Shown: positions 1-12,010, counted from the stretch's first letter. The stretch: DNA of 64,000 nucleotides from Massospora cicadina (GCA_022478985.1 JAKSZP010014883.1:1-64000); one strand, 5' to 3'. A program made the numbers and translations. Notes: generated from the sequence alone by a model not told the origin.

Positions 1-235
1 GCCAGACATTCTCCGCTGCTGAGAAGAGCTACAATGTAACTGAGAGGGTATGCCTTGCAGTCATCTATGCTTGTAAACAGTTTTGGGTGTATATTCACAG
101 AACGCACTTCAAAATGGTGATGGACTACTCCTTGTTGCGTTGACTCCATGATTTAAGAGAACTAGAAGGACGACTGGCCTAATGGGCACTTAAGCTAGAG
201 GCTTACAATTATGAGATTGTCCACCAAGTGGGGGG
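1..235 (+). pseudogene. Ty3/gypsy RNase H, C-terminal part (element A)
   Basis: The frame from base 2 reads SYNVTERVCLAVIYACKQFW, then LHDLRELEGRLA and WALKLEAYNYEIVHQ. This is the C-terminal half of the RNase H domain of Ty3/gypsy Pol, the part that removes the RNA strand during reverse transcription. Two stops interrupt it: one replaces the Trp before LHDL and one sits before WALKL. The 5' part of the element lies outside the window. Integrase follows on the same strand. The closest relative in this window is the minus-strand element at 62.4-64 kb. Confidence 0.8.
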
Positions 236-469
236 CTTCTCACCAGAATGTGGATGGCTTATCGTGGTCAACAATGGTCCAGATGGTATACCACCAGGCG
301 GATGAGTTATTCCAGAGAATGGTTGATGGAGAAATTGGAAAACAAGCCCCAAGAAATCCAAGGTGTATTTTGAAAAGTGATGGAAAACACAAAGTTCATG
401 GATGAACAAGTGTATAAGGCAATTAACTGAAACGGTTGCTATTTCAAAAGCTGTCAAAAAGAGCAGCTA

Positions 470-1165
470 TTGTTCAAGATGCTCATAAGATTGTCAGACA
501 TGGAGGCCTGAGACAAACTACTGATCATACTCGCCATACTACTACTGGGAGTCAATCAACTATGATGTCACTGACTATCTAGCTTGTTGCGTGGAGTGCC
601 AGCTGCACAAGCCACATAAGAATACAACTGGATACTGACTGGTCCACCATGGATTTGCCTGTCATATGGTGTCCATCAATGTGATGGGACTGCTGATGAT
701 GAGCACAGGGGGAGTCAAGTACATAATAGTTGCTATCGACCATCTGAAGAGATGGGTTGAGATGAAGGCCCTGGAGAAAGTAGACACTACCAGCACCGCC
801 AAACTCATCCTGGATCAAGTATTATGCCAACATGGATGCCCACAGTTCCTGCTTAGCGATAATGGGACAAACTTCACATCTCATGTGATCCCATGGTTGA
901 ATGAGATAATGGGGATCCAAGGAGTCATTTTTGTACACTACCAGCCAGAGATGAATGAACTGGTAGAATGAGTGAATGGAACGCTGGCTGTGATGCTGAG
1001 GAAGCTGGTCGCAGGAAGAACTTCCATGTGGGGAACGTGCCAGAGCTTGATGACATTTGCCTACAATATCAACCAACATACAGCAATGGGAAAGATGCCA
1101 TTTGAGTTGTTATATGGGAGGAAGGCTGAATTGCCGCCGATTTTATAATTGGTGTTGGAACCAAC
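470..1165 (+). pseudogene. Ty3/gypsy integrase (element A), zinc region and DDE core
   Basis: The zinc-binding region appears as AHKIVRHGGLRQTTDH and, after a frameshift, YLACCVECQLHKP. The core then runs almost uninterrupted from 666: SINVMG, YIIVAIDHLKRWVE, CQHGCPQFLLSDNGTNFTS, and NELVE followed by a TGA stop and VNGTL. The first catalytic Asp is replaced by Asn (SINV for the usual SIDV), while the second Asp (SDNG) and the Glu (LVE) remain. Integrase joins the cDNA to host DNA. The frameshift, the stops and the D-to-N change mark it as dead. Confidence 0.85.
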
Positions 1166-1289
1166 ATTGAGGATGACTGCTGACAATACCTGAACTGATT
1201 GACGAATATCTGATTGAAATGCAATCACAAGCATTTGATACTACATTGAAGAAAAGGATATGAGCAAAATTGACGGATGATAATAAATG

Positions 1290-1530
1290 ACAAGCTTTAT
1301 CAGAATATTAAGTAGAATAAGTTTTGCCTAATATGATACGCATGGTTTTGGGAGAAGATACAAGCTGGATGCATTGTGTTCAGTTCCATTTGATATTATT
1401 GATAAGATGGCAACTGACGCCTACTCCATCAAGAATCTCTTGGATGGAAGAGTAGTAAATTGAGTCTACGCTAAGTATTTGAAGCAATGGATTGATGAAA
1501 AAGCAAAAAAAGAGCTCCAAAGAACCAATG
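1290..1530 (+). pseudogene. Integrase C-terminal GPY/F-type module (element A)
   Basis: The translation contains RYKLDALCSVPFDIIDK, then ATDAYSIKNLLDGRVVN, a stop, and VYAKYLKQW. This matches the GPY/F module that ends many gypsy integrases, with the Gly-Pro-Phe core changed to Val-Pro-Phe. The minus-strand element at the right edge has the equivalent KLDSIWIGPFEIIEK followed by AYTIKDP, so the two are one family. The end of Pol lies near 1530, before a purine-rich tract. Confidence 0.65.
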
Positions 1531-1663
1531 AAACATTAAGTTGGTTAGTCCTGATGATTAGGTCAAGTCCAAAAAGGGACCTCTTAACTAATCTATATGG
1601 TTAAGTCCAAAAAAAGGACTATGAACCATAGAAAACTGGTAGGTCTAAGAATACTTAGGATCC

Positions 1664-1676
1664 AGTTTGGGGGTGA
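1664..1676 (+). other. Candidate polypurine tract of element A
   Basis: A TTTGGGGGTGAAA run lies about 130 bases beyond the last Pol homology, where the plus-strand primer and the 3' LTR start are expected. The LTR would begin near the TGAAAAT. No second LTR is available in the window to prove the boundary. Confidence 0.4.
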
Positions 1677-2058
1677 AAATAAAAAAGATGGACTACTGAA
1701 CTGAAACAAGGTCAAGTCCCACGGAAAAAAGAAGAAAAAAATAAAAAATTGATAAAGATATTGGAAAAATTATTTTAAACTGCATAGAAAAAAACTGATA
1801 TATTTTATATATTTTATTTATTATCCTCAATTCAGGGATGATTCCGCCTATGTCACCTCTTGGGCGTGAGGATGGATCACAGTAGGAGTGATTAATCTGT
1901 CAAATCTATGTATGATCAGATGCTAGCGAGGGCTAAAGCTACACAAAACCACATTCTTTGAGCGGACGCAGAGCCCTGCAAGAATGAAACTAAGGGAAGG
2001 GAAATTGAGATGTTGGAAGAAGCCAATTGTGAAAACCCAGAGCAGGAGGGAAGCTACA
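1677..2058. other. AT-rich stretch, possible LTR remainder
   Basis: No coding signal is seen here. A-rich and T/A-rich runs are followed by a GATTCCGCC motif near 1850 that also occurs in the LTR-like DNA at 21.07 kb and 62.31 kb. It is probably the remains of element A's 3' LTR, but no boundary is provable. Confidence 0.3.
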
Positions 2059-2559
2059 TTACAGAAAGAGGCAATCAACGAATAACCCTGAGTAATCCTG
2101 ACATGGTACCAGAGCCACAAGATTAATCTTGAGTGCTTGCCAACAGGCTTTATCAAGAACACCAGACATATGGGCCAGCAGTGAACAAAGGATACTAGAT
2201 GGAGGTTGCCAAATCATGCCCCCTATTAAAGCCATCAGCAGAAGATACCAATGGGAGGCGCTGGAAATAGGATATTCATGCAAGGAGCAAATGGCATCCT
2301 TCAAGTCACAACTATGAGCTTCTTGGAAGCTGAAGCAGGAGGAGCGATGGAACCCAGGAGAGACTGGAAGCTTTGTGACCAAACTTTGAAGAACATGACT
2401 GGCAAAGTGATGAACATAAGTGGCTTTATCCTCATCTAGGATGTTCTCAAGATTGGAAGGATTCAGTGCTATGGTTAAACCCTCGGTGACTTGGGCCCTC
2501 AATTCTGCATAGGGGAGTTCAAAATTAATGCAGTTGCCAATGGTGAGCTCAGTGGCCAA
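2059..2559 (-). CDS. Unidentified 166-codon open frame
   Basis: This is a stop-free frame of 166 codons on the minus strand, unusually long for this stop-rich window. The start MATELTIGNCINFELPYAEL and the hydrophobic stretch HWYLLLMALIGGMIW are the visible features. I recognise no domain. The plus strand also has broken open frames here, so this could be a chance antisense frame over decayed transposon DNA. No neighbour suggests a function and I propose none. Confidence 0.25.
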   Translation of the reverse strand: MATELTIGNCINFELPYAELRAQVTEGLTIALNPSNLENILDEDKATYVHHFASHVLQSLVTKLPVSPGFHRSSCFSFQEAHSCDLKDAICSLHEYPISSASHWYLLLMALIGGMIWQPPSSILCSLLAHMSGVLDKACWQALKINLVALVPCQDYSGLFVDCLFL

Positions 2560-2984
2560 GAAAGCTGGTCTGTAATATTATCAAGTCAGAAGAAGAACTC
2601 AGGAAGCAAGTCTGACCTGGAATGAATGGAGCAATCAAGAGCGAAGGGCATTATTTTAGGAGCATCAATGATGTTATTTGGTGCATTTGCAAAAGGAGCC
2701 AAAGCCAGGAGAGTTTTGAAATCCAACTCTGAAATTGATGACAGAGGAAGGATCGGCTGCAAGTTATTTTGAGATGATTGCTAGCCTGGTTTACTGGGGT
2801 TTGAATCTGTTTCCAGTAATTCAATGGAAGGACTAGCCACTGGCACCAGACTAGGAGTATGGGTCCTGGAAGGAATGTAGAAGAGGTTCCATTGTGCAGC
2901 TCTACTCATCTGCTGGAAGAGCTAAAGTTCTTGATCAGACAAAATGTTGAATAGCTGTTGGTGCCATGACTCAGAATTTGACAT

Positions 2985-3353
2985 ATGAGCTGGACAAGAG
3001 GGGAGATGTCAGACTTATATGATAGTCAACAATTTGCACTCTACAATCAATTAAACTATAATATTGGAGAAATTGATCTCAAAATAATGGATATGCTCTC
3101 CATGGAAGAATTAAGAATGATATGAGCCAAGAGGTTATGAGAAGGAAATAACAAGGTTGAACTAAATAAGCGTTCTTATTTAGGCTGCAAAACAAACATC
3201 TACAGCAAAACTCTCTTGTTGATGACAAAAAGAAAATCAGGAAATCGAGGACGCTGGACCAAGAAACCTGAATATGACAGCAGGTCATATGCCCTGATGA
3301 GGGAAAATTGGATCCCAGAATTAATATTGTCACAAGTAAATAAAATAGCCTAG
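2985..3353 (+). pseudogene. Unidentified coding remnant, possibly gag-derived
   Basis: From the ATG at 2985 a frame of 123 codons (counting the final stop) has just two internal stops, both TGA, as expected if CGA arginine codons decayed by CpG mutation. It begins MSWTRGEMSDLYDSQQ and later carries the basic run TKRKSGNRGRWTKKPEYDSR, which could suit a nucleic-acid-binding Gag tail. No zinc knuckle is seen. The gag assignment is inference from the transposon-rich setting. Confidence 0.3.
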
Positions 3354-3359
3354 CATGAC

Positions 3360-4038
3360 ATTAGATTGTGGGGACCGCGCTCTGAGTAGGCAGTAGTGAG
3401 GAGGAAGAGAGCTGCATGTTAAAGGTTGTCCTGAGCAGCGTTGAGTATTAGTTATCATAATCCACTTGAGCAAATGAAGTATTTGACCAAGTATCAAAAG
3501 TGGTGTTCTCCTGACCCAGTCCTTTTCTCACTAGAAATCTAGGCAAGAGGGTTATCTGTTAGGTTTTTTGCCCATATTCCCAACCTGCTAGATCACAAGG
3601 AATCTCTAGGGGATAAATCCCTAATGCAAGGTGAATTGGAAATCAGTTGGCCCTGCTTTTGGGGCAACTATGTTTGGGGAATTTTAGGGTATATGCCTGG
3701 TCAGATCCATTGGGGATCAATCTTATATGAGTGCTTAAATGTCTCATTGGGCAGAGTTGCTGACGAAATAGGGGCATCTGATAGTGATTAACTATCAGTT
3801 GTACCAATTGGGATAAGTCAGGTTTCATCACTGATTGATTGGGAATGTAAGTAGTAAGTTGTGAGGTGAGTGATGCCGCCTGCAACTAGCAAATTAATCA
3901 GTTAGTTTGTGACCTGCCTTAAGGGTAACAAGTCTTATTATAAAAGCAGGCCACTTGCCAAATATGAATGGTTCACGTGGATCAAGAGAAAAACTTTAGG
4001 GACACGTTTTATGACTCTTTCTACTTTAGGTCTTGAGG
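3360..4038 (+). repeat. LTR-like leader upstream of a gag-like start
   Basis: The segment has no gene. A TATA-like TTATTATAAAAGCAGG at 3935-3950 precedes a short leader and then an ATG-initiated small ORF at 4039, an arrangement expected for LTR plus leader. The 28.1-28.44 kb segment has a similar order (a TTTAAATAGG box, an A-rich leader, then ATGGCT), so both may be copies of one LTR. The boundaries are not resolved. Confidence 0.3.
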
Positions 4039-4197
4039 ATGTCTAACGATGGAATCCTAGCAAGGATGGAGAAGACCATCGCTGCTGAGACGAGGATGGG
4101 TAATTTAATGGCAATGGCTGCTGAATCATTGAATATGTTTCAACTAAGGGTTAGACGGCTAAATCCCCACTATAAATTCTATAGAACTCACTTATAA
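4039..4197 (+). CDS. Short gag-like N-terminus, truncated
   Basis: Fifty-two codons run from ATG to TAA, beginning MSNDGILARMEKTIAAETRM and ending HYKFYRTHL. The peptide is amphipathic and probably helical, like the N-termini of some retrotransposon Gags, and it follows a TATA-containing leader. It stops where minus-strand element B and its surroundings begin, so it is probably the cut end of an older plus-strand element. No family match can be given. Confidence 0.3.
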   Translation: MSNDGILARMEKTIAAETRMGNLMAMAAESLNMFQLRVRRLNPHYKFYRTHL

Positions 4198-4559
4198 TAA
4201 AAAAAATTTATACAAGTCTATAAAAGTTTATACAAGTTTATACAGTATACAGTAGATATACCAGTGTAATAAACTTTATCAGCATACATCTGTTCTATTC
4301 TTTCTTGGGATTTTATTTATGTGTATAATTGGGAGACTCTATAAGGAAAAGAGTAAGGATCTGAGTGGGGATCCAGAGAAGAAGCGGAAAGAAATTGTGG
4401 ATTGCTGCAGATTGTGTTAAAACGGAGAAGCTGTCAATGGGAATCTAAGAGAAGATCAGGTTGTATGGTACAAGGGAACGAATCCCTATTTTGAGACATC
4501 ACAAGTATTTTGAGTGGAAATACTGGCTTAGCATTGGGCCAAGATTTAGGACTTAAATT

Positions 4560-4893
4560 CAACTACAAATAGTTATCAAACTAATTTAACTGATTATAAT
4601 AACAACTATACAACGCGGACAAACTTCACTAAACCTGAACCTTTGCAAGTAATAAGTTTATAGGGGTTATTGGCCAATAATAATCAAGACCTATAAATTT
4701 TACACCATTAAAATCAGTTACTACTTGGATTGGGTCCTCTAATAATCTTCAACTGATAATTTATTAAATAATGGCTCTGAACAATAGTTTACCAAATATT
4801 AATAATTCCATTATTTATTGAGGTAAGACATCCCTGATAGTCAAGGTAGACTGAACTTAAAACTGGATAATGGGTCATAAGGAAGTCCCAACA
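4560..4893 (-). repeat. 3' LTR of element B, part
   Basis: On the plus strand, bases 4715-4893 align with 13890-14068: shared words include GTTACTACT, GATAATTTATT, ATGGCTC, GTAGACTGAACT and ACTGGATAATG. The minus-strand LTR starts TGTTGGGACTTCC, directly after a purine-rich tract. The far end could not be placed. Confidence 0.6.
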
Positions 4894-4906
4894 AATCCCC
4901 CAGCTT
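4894..4906 (-). other. Polypurine tract of element B
   Basis: On the minus strand, AGCTGGGGGATT directly precedes the TGTTGGG LTR start. This is the expected primer site for second-strand synthesis. Confidence 0.6.
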
Positions 4907-5699
4907 AAACAGATTACATAATGACAAATTTTTCAGAGGTCCAAGTTTTTGCTTCTTCTTCATCCTTTAACATTTATTTTAATTTGTAACTTCTCTTGGT
5001 TCTAAAGACCTGTTCATCAAAGGAGTCCATACTTCTTGTTTTGATAATCTGTCACTACTTTGATAGTGCTTTTCCCATCCCCTAGAGACATCATTGATGA
5101 GAGATACTCCAACAATTATGACACTAAGTAGAACAAAATTATAATTATATGTCTAATTTTATTAGAGATTTTCATCTTAACGTAGAATATTCAGAGTAGG
5201 TTTCTTTTCTCTTAAAATTTTTCAATTTTAATATATTTAATTTATTGTGTTTCTATTAATTATACAGCTATATGAGATATTCTTGATCAAATAGGCGTCC
5301 ATTGCCATCTTAGCTATCAATTTGAATGGACCAGACCACAAGGCGTCCAACTTATTTCTTTATCCAAATCCTTGAGTATTACAACATGCTACTCTATTGT
5401 TGATTCATTATTCTATAAGCACATTAAGTTCTGGTCATCTATTTTCTTGTCTTGTATCCACTTATTCAACATAGTCTTAATGCTTAGGATTATAGATTAA
5501 TTAGGATATTTGTAAATCAATTTATAATTGCGTAGGGCTAGTTCCAGCATTAGGTTCCAATGCTGAATTAAGATCAGTGGTATTGCAGCCCTTCTTCAAT
5601 ATAGCAGTCAAAATGGTATTTTTCCTTTAGCCGTATGGTGAGATATTATAGGCAAATATAACTGAACTCAGATAAGTTCCTATCCAGAGCTTATTCCAG

Positions 5700-6050
5700 A
5701 AACCATTTTACTCAAAGTTGCAGCAAGTGTACGATTTACTCTTTCTAACAAACTGTTTGTTTAAGGATGGTTTGGTACGGGCACTACTCATATGATACCC
5801 ATTAACTTGTTTAATCTGGGTATCACAAATGAAGTGAAGTTGGTTTCATTCTCATTCAATTATATTTGAGGGAATTAATGTTGGTAGATCACTTTTTATC
5901 CAATATAATTTTGGCTGTGTTAGCAGCATCCACACAACTTAAGGCCTTGATTTAAACCCTTTTTGTTAAGTGGCTGATAGCGACTATGATATATTTCGCT
6001 CCAACTGTGATTGCATTAAATAATTTTATGACATCAATTGACACCATGTG
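5700..6050 (-). pseudogene. Integrase core of element B, N-terminal part
   Basis: The minus strand from 6047 reads SIDVIKLFNAITVGAKYIIV, then AISHLTKRV, a stop, and IKALSCVDAANTAKIILDKK. SIDV carries the first catalytic Asp, and YIIVAISHLTK matches the usual YIIVAIDHLTK with Asp changed to Ser. Beyond this the frame decays quickly, and only short integrase-like pieces can be followed to about 5.3 kb. The sister elements at 0.7 kb and 63 kb share the pattern. Confidence 0.7.
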
Positions 6051-7515
6051 CCAAGAAAACTCAGGGCGCACTAGCCAATATCATTTGTTTTCTTATGCGT
6101 CTAAGCGGCTGGCATTTTACAAAACATTTTTATAACATATGGATCAAAAGAATATGGTTGTTGCATGAGGTTTCTTAACTGTTTATATTTATTTTAACAC
6201 CATTGATTCCATTTATGAAGTCAGCTTTACTGTGCATGCTCTAGTTTTCATGCAATACAGCTGAAACATAATCACTCTACCCGCTCTATACCAAGCTTGG
6301 CTTAATGAAGTAAGTCATAAATGCTCTGAATACTGAAAATGAATGTTTATAACACATTGTTTCTGCTTTTCCTGGTCTATCAATTGACAAAATAAAAGCA
6401 GGTGTTAAATAGTCCTCACATTTGATCCTTTATATGAGACAAGGCATTTTTTAAGAAGATGGATCAAAGGGAGAGAGCAGAATGGATGTTTTTTGTAACA
6501 GTTATTAAAAACTTCCTTGGTAAAAAAAGTCAGAAAACTATGTACTCCTGGTTCAAAGGATGCTAAAGGCATATTGCAAGCTTGGATGCAACATGAGTAT
6601 CAATATGTACTTCCTGTAAAGCCATCTTGATCATTTTCTGAAAACTTTAGGTATGTTAGCGATGAGCAGGGGGAACGCTTCCATAATGACCTGAAGACAA
6701 TAGAAGAGCTTTATCAAGGGCGATGGGACACATATATGATGGCAGACTACTACTGGAGCATCAAAAAAGAGACCGTCCTGAGCAAGACCACAACTGCAAG
6801 AGCTACAAGCTCAAATCTTTGAATGTATGAGTTTTTCAAACCCTCTATGTTAGATTGCTGCATTAATTAATTAAAATCTTCCATCTGTATGTACATATTA
6901 TTGCTTTAGTTAAGATAATTATATGTTAGTATCTTATAGTACTTTATGTCATATGTATGCTCAAAAATAATCGATTTTATTTTTTATCATTTCAAAAATG
7001 TATGCATAATTGTAAGCCATTGTGCATGTTTTTGCGTTTAATTTAAATATATTATTATGAAGGTGATTATGATAATATCCCACATTTGTAAGTGAGATAA
7101 ATTTTGAAAAATTCTAAAATCTTACACTATTATAAAAATAGTTAAAACGAAATGCAAAAACTGTCGCTTGCAGAGAAAGACAACTTCAAAATTGAAATCA
7201 GCGCACCCAAATTAGTTAAGAACAAATGTTTCTATTAATGCAATAAATTTGTTTCCCTGTGTAATTGGTAACATCAAAATTAAATGGATTTCAATAATAG
7301 TGCTGGCAAAGGTGGTCTTACATTCTCTCAGGCCACCATGGCCAACGACTTAGAGCGCTACTGAATTATTTATGGTTGTTATGATGGTCTTTAAAATAAT
7401 AGCGTTTTTTTTGAGAATTTTGTAAAATTTCTCGTTTTCTATCTCCATGTTCCCCATTGCTCCTTTTAGTGCTTTTTTGATTTTCAAGGCTCGACTTTTA
7501 TTTTTCCTTTGATCA

Positions 7516-8060
7516 TTATCTAGAAAAATCAATTAGATTGCGAGATAAGACATGAACAGCTGGAAGCCTCATTAATATATTGGCACCCTGATGGGAAGCT
7601 ATCACTCTATGAACAATCTCAAACTCATAGGCTTGCAGCTTCAAAGCCCATCTGGCCAATCTCCATTCTGGTTCCTTTAAGTTATGTAACCAGCGCAGGG
7701 AAGAATGGTCACTGATTACCCTGAAGGGCATATCGTGCATGCAACCTGAGGAAGCTTACAGGCGTAGATCACTGGCAAACACTTCCATTCCGTTATGGTG
7801 AAATTTCTCCTGGCAGATAATAGCATACAACTGACTAATGCCATAAGATGTTCGCTTTTTTGTCATTGACTTGGTTCAGAATGGCACTGATTGCCGTTAA
7901 CAATGCATCTGATTTAATTATGGAAGGAAAGTTAAGACTGGGATAATTAAAACTATGGCTGCTCATCAATCATTGCCACAATTTGTCAAATGATACTAGA
8001 ACTTCTTTGTTCCACTTGAGATGCTATATTCAGCTCTTTCAATAAATGGAACAACAGCTT
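7516..8060 (-). pseudogene. RNase H of element B
   Basis: The clear part is the minus frame 7740-7516: FRVISDHSSLRWLHNLKEPE, WRLARWALKLQAYEFEIVHR, then ANILMRLP. This is the C-terminal RNase H pattern of gypsy Pol (TDHxSLxWL, ARWxLxLQxY, NxLSR). The TDH is changed to SDH. The upstream half, 7740-8060, is too broken for a single frame. RT follows to the right. Confidence 0.8.
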
Positions 8061-8514
8061 AGCAGTTGCTGCAAAGCCTTAATAAATCAATGTTAATATC
8101 TGACCATCTCCAAAAATACTTGTACACCCAAATGATTCTTAAAACTGACATCCAATTAATCACTAACACCTTCTGTTGTTGCAACTATAATCCCTCAGAA
8201 TATACGAAAAATCCTAGATATTTCAACTCTTTCTTGAATAAGTGGCATTTCGTCAGTTAAATTTTCAGATTGGCAGTAGCCAATCTCTTAAACACTTTTT
8301 CAGGGTGTCCCAGATGCTCTGTGAACATCTGATTCAAAATAAAGATTTTCCTAAGTACCAAATTTAGAAAACTTTTAGTCTCCAGAATAGAATTATCGCT
8401 CCTTTAAAACATAGCAAGCATGTTTAAAGCCCTTGAAGCGTTTGTGTCATTTGATACAAGTCCTGTGAAGTAATTATTGCACATTTTTTGATCTTCCTTT
8501 GGCAATTCTATTTT

Positions 8515-8856
8515 CTAATTTACCAAAATCAGGTTCATTGCTGAGGAGAATTTTGCTTCTCTTAACTGATCTAATGTGTCATCTATTTGGGTAAAAGGGT
8601 ATGAGTCTCTTTTAGTAATCTTATTCAAATCATGTAACTGATACTTACTTAGTTGAATTCTCCCTCTTTTTATGATCAGGATTAAACTATCACATGAACT
8701 AGAAGAGGGAACAAGTGTCAGACATTCTTCTTTCTGATCTAAGGAAAAGAATGTTGGAGATATTAGTGTTCCAAAATCTGCTCTTATGATTGGCCCATCA
8801 CCTGCCCAATTTTTAGATAATAATGGGAATATCAATGATATGAGTTCCCACAACAA
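8515..8856 (-). pseudogene. Reverse transcriptase of element B, N-terminal part
   Basis: The frame contains SLILIIKRGRIQLSKYQLHD, then LNKITKRDSYPFTQIDDTLD and QLREAKFSSAMNLILVN. This matches the RT block with a KKDG-like turn, a DYRxLN-like helix, the T-KDSYP motif and the IDDxLDxL segment. The catalytic YxDD part, further downstream at 8.1-8.5 kb, is no longer readable. RT makes cDNA from the element's RNA. Confidence 0.8.
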
Positions 8857-10549
8857 AAAAACCCTATAGGATTCTTAATGGAATCCTAACAACCGGAGGA
8901 ATACAATTTATCATAAATATTGGCTTAAAATGGTAAATACTAATAATAGAAATACTCCAACTCCTCAGTCAAATATGAGGAGTATAAAATCTCATGTATC
9001 GGAATCTCTGTAAGGAAAAAGGAAAAGATGATGTTAACCCTTTTTTTTTGATGATTGGGTCAAGTTAACCAATCTTATCATCTGAGTCTAACCACCGTTG
9101 AGGTGCAAAGATTTTACTTGAGGATGATAGAGTAAACATTAGCCAATCATTACCATCTGAGTCTGACTATCACCAAAATACCCAATCATTACCATCTGAG
9201 TCAGACCACCGCTGAGGTGAAAAGATTTTACTTGCTGGTGATTGGATACAATTCATCAAATCATTACTGCATGGGTCAGTTTTACCTCTAAAAAATTTTA
9301 TCTTTGATCTGATAGGCAAAAACCTATATTCCCTAATTTAGAAGCCTGAGCTTTACATTCTTTTGCCTTGAAAATTGATGGTCTCAAAATTCAAATTAGT
9401 TTAAATAGGAAAAGCTAGTCTTGACAAAGGGACCTTTTCTGGTTTTGCCCTGCCTGTTTAATAAAAAACATAGTGAAAACCAAAATAAGTATTATTTTAT
9501 ACTTTTAATATAAAGTAGAATATCTTGTTTTAATATATTATTTGTGGCATCCATTGTGGATCCCACAACAAGCAATCCATGCTCAACCAGTTTTTTAATT
9601 TCATCCAGAACCACTGCTTTGGCAGCCTTTAAACTTCAGCTCAGAATCATTTTTATCAGTTTATATTCTTTAATATTGACCTTATGAATCATGCTCAGCA
9701 CAATTAAGGTCATGGTTATCCTGAGCGAATATCACCTTATTTTTTTACATTAATGCATCTTTATTTCTGGTACACATTAATCCAAATAATTGATTAAAGT
9801 TTACCAATATATTGACATTCTCAACTAGATTATCTGGAAACCCAATTAAGACAACATTCCAAAGGCATGAAATCTCCAGATTTACATTATTAGGATTAAA
9901 TGGGAGAATGCAACAATATAATTTATACAACCTGAATTGGCTCTCATCAAAAATTGCCAAATAACACTATAATTTCCTTATGGCTTGGGATCAGGATCCC
10001 TAGAGATTCCCAAGGCTTGATCTTGGTATTTCTTCATGGGGCTAAAGTCTCTAAATGCAATTGTTCAGTTATTTCAAGGTCAAACCCGTGTTAACCACCA
10101 TCTGTGTTCCTGTGGAACAATAACTAAAGATATGGCCCATAATAGTATTCTGCAAAACTTGTAAATCTGCTTCAGCATTTTTTGTCTTTTTTTCCTGACT
10201 ATTTTATACTGTATCAGGATTATGCCATCCTTATAGATTAGTTTTATGAAGGTATTCTTCTTTGCTAAGTTAATTTCTCCTTACAGCTGGTAAACTAAGG
10301 GCAACGTTTGATCCAAAATGGTCAGGGTTGCACTTCAAAGTTGCATATAATGCCATATTTTCTTGGAAACTCTGTCTCAATAAGGATTTCATTTTTTGTC
10401 TTGATAATAAACTAGCAGAAGCTAAAACACATAATGATCTGAACTGAAATAGTTTTGCGCTATAGGCTCCTTAAGAGGTAGAAGTAATAGGACTAGCTTT
10501 CCAAAATTCTTTCTCATACTCCAAGTCCGTTAAATTCTTAATAAATCTC

Positions 10550-10630
10550 ACTAATTTATTTGAAAAATATTAATTGGTGCTCCACTGTCAATTATGGATT
10601 TCACTTTGGCTCAATTAAATAAAATGTCTG
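10550..10630 (-). pseudogene. Aspartic protease active-site remnant of element B
   Basis: The minus strand reads KVKSIIDSGAPINIF, with the retroviral-type Asp-Ser-Gly-Ala protease motif intact. It sits between the gag part and RT, where the protease of Ty3/gypsy elements belongs. Flanking sequence is too decayed to outline the domain. Confidence 0.65.
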
Positions 10631-11212
10631 CATAGGTGCACTCAGAATATAATATATAGTATTTAAAAAGTGTATAGTAGCATCTGAGGACGAGTTTAAA
10701 GTGTGAATTTATATTTCACCAAATTGGGTAAGGCATCCTTTATTATAGTAATAGGAATGGACATGTTGATATCATTGAGCTTTGTCTTAATATGTTATTA
10801 TTTTCTTTTGGAGTTTCTTGCCTTCTCAAATAACTGTCATGCATAGGGTCAAGTAACCTCCTTAATAAATTCTGGTTCAATAACTTTAATTAGGTTCTGG
10901 TTATATTATGAATTAGGATTTAACACTTAATAGAGAAGGGCTAAAATGACATCATCCACAAACAGTTTGGAGGTATTGATCTCCTCTTGAGATTAATCTA
11001 GTGGAATGTGAATATCTGCAGATCTAGATTGTTGCTGGTCTAGAATACAGGGCCTTTTCCCGTCTTCATATCAGATTTCTTCTCTAGAGGGTGAACTAAA
11101 TTCACCTGTTTCTTGGGGTTTTTCCCCAGAATTGGTGGGCATAATGTCCCATTTTGCTACATTTGTTTCAGATGATTTTTTGATTTACTTTTTCTCCTTT
11201 GTGATTCTCATG

Positions 11213-11890
11213 TCATTTCCCCATTTGGTCATAATTTCTGAGCACCTTAATCTGGTCAGCCTGTTTCCCCATAGGTTGAGTACCAGTGTTAACGTCATTC
11301 ATAAAATTTCTATTGGGAGCGTCAAGCGTAGAGCTTAACATCTTAAGAATGATACAAGTTTGTGAGGTAGTACTCTTTTTGTTTAAGGATGAGACCATGG
11401 ATTGATTAAGGTCATGATAGGGCTGAAATGTCTCTTTCATATCAATCTGATCTTCAAATTAGCAAACATCTTTGCACATGTTAATATCTGTGCCTCATGA
11501 TAGAATCATTTGCAAAAGTGGTTAAGGATTCATCATTTGAAAACTAGATCCCCATGAACTCTTGATTTCAGTTACCAATTTGTTCCAGTCTTCTGAGATC
11601 ATCCATTACCGCCTGCTTTGCATCCTCATAAGTCCAAGTGTTTCCATTTAAATGTGACAACATTAGATTCTGAAAATCAGGATATAGAAGATAATAACAA
11701 TGACGGCCTTCTACCAATCACTTCAGTCAATTATGGTCATTTCAAATAACCTAAAGAACTCAGGGGCGTTATCCTGATGAAAGGTGGTAATTGGAGTGGA
11801 CTGAAATTCCTCAGTCTTGAATGTATCAGAAATAGTATGCGGAATTTGTCCAGCGTTTCAGGTAGCCATTTGAGTAGGCTGGTGTCATTG
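11213..11890 (-). pseudogene. Gag remnant of element B
   Basis: Near 11.85 kb the minus strand reads FQSTPITTFHQDNAPEFFRL and then FEMTIID, which resembles the start of a Gag capsid (a PxF...PEEFLxxFE pattern). Further on come SEDWNKLVTEIKSSWG and an open 75-codon frame at 11440-11213 rich in polar residues. No zinc knuckle was found. Its position upstream of the protease supports gag. Confidence 0.55.
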
Positions 11891-11989
11891 CTGAAATTGC
11901 AGTGAATGCAACAGGAATACTCTCAAGACTGGAGCAATTTCAACATTAGTCACTTCCTATTCCTTTTTGTGCTCGCCCAACTCTGTTTC

Positions 11990-12010
11990 TTTTTTTAGTA
12001 CTAGATGGTC
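11990..12010 (-). mobile_element. 21-bp poly-A retroposon stub with perfect 16-bp target duplication
   Basis: The minus-strand insert is GACCATCTAGTACTAAAAAAA, ending in an A tail. It is flanked by exact 16-bp copies of CGCCCAACTCTGTTTC at 11974-11989 and 12011-12026. The CTAGT...CTAAAA end resembles the 3' ends of the longer retroposons at 15.2, 44.9 and 53.4 kb. A direct duplication of this length around a poly-A end is the mark of target-primed reverse transcription. Confidence 0.8.

Noticed and set aside
209..457. Open frames on both strands just after RNase H of element A
   Set aside because: They overlap each other and lie where the RNase H-integrase linker belongs; no motif is present.
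2059..3353. One continuous gag gene of element B or A
   Set aside because: The readable frames are on different strands and no capsid or zinc-knuckle motif ties them together.
4210..4270. Tandem repeat of TTTATACAAG units as a functional site
   Set aside because: It is a short AT-rich run of three or four imperfect units (TTATACAAGT) with no partner or known role.
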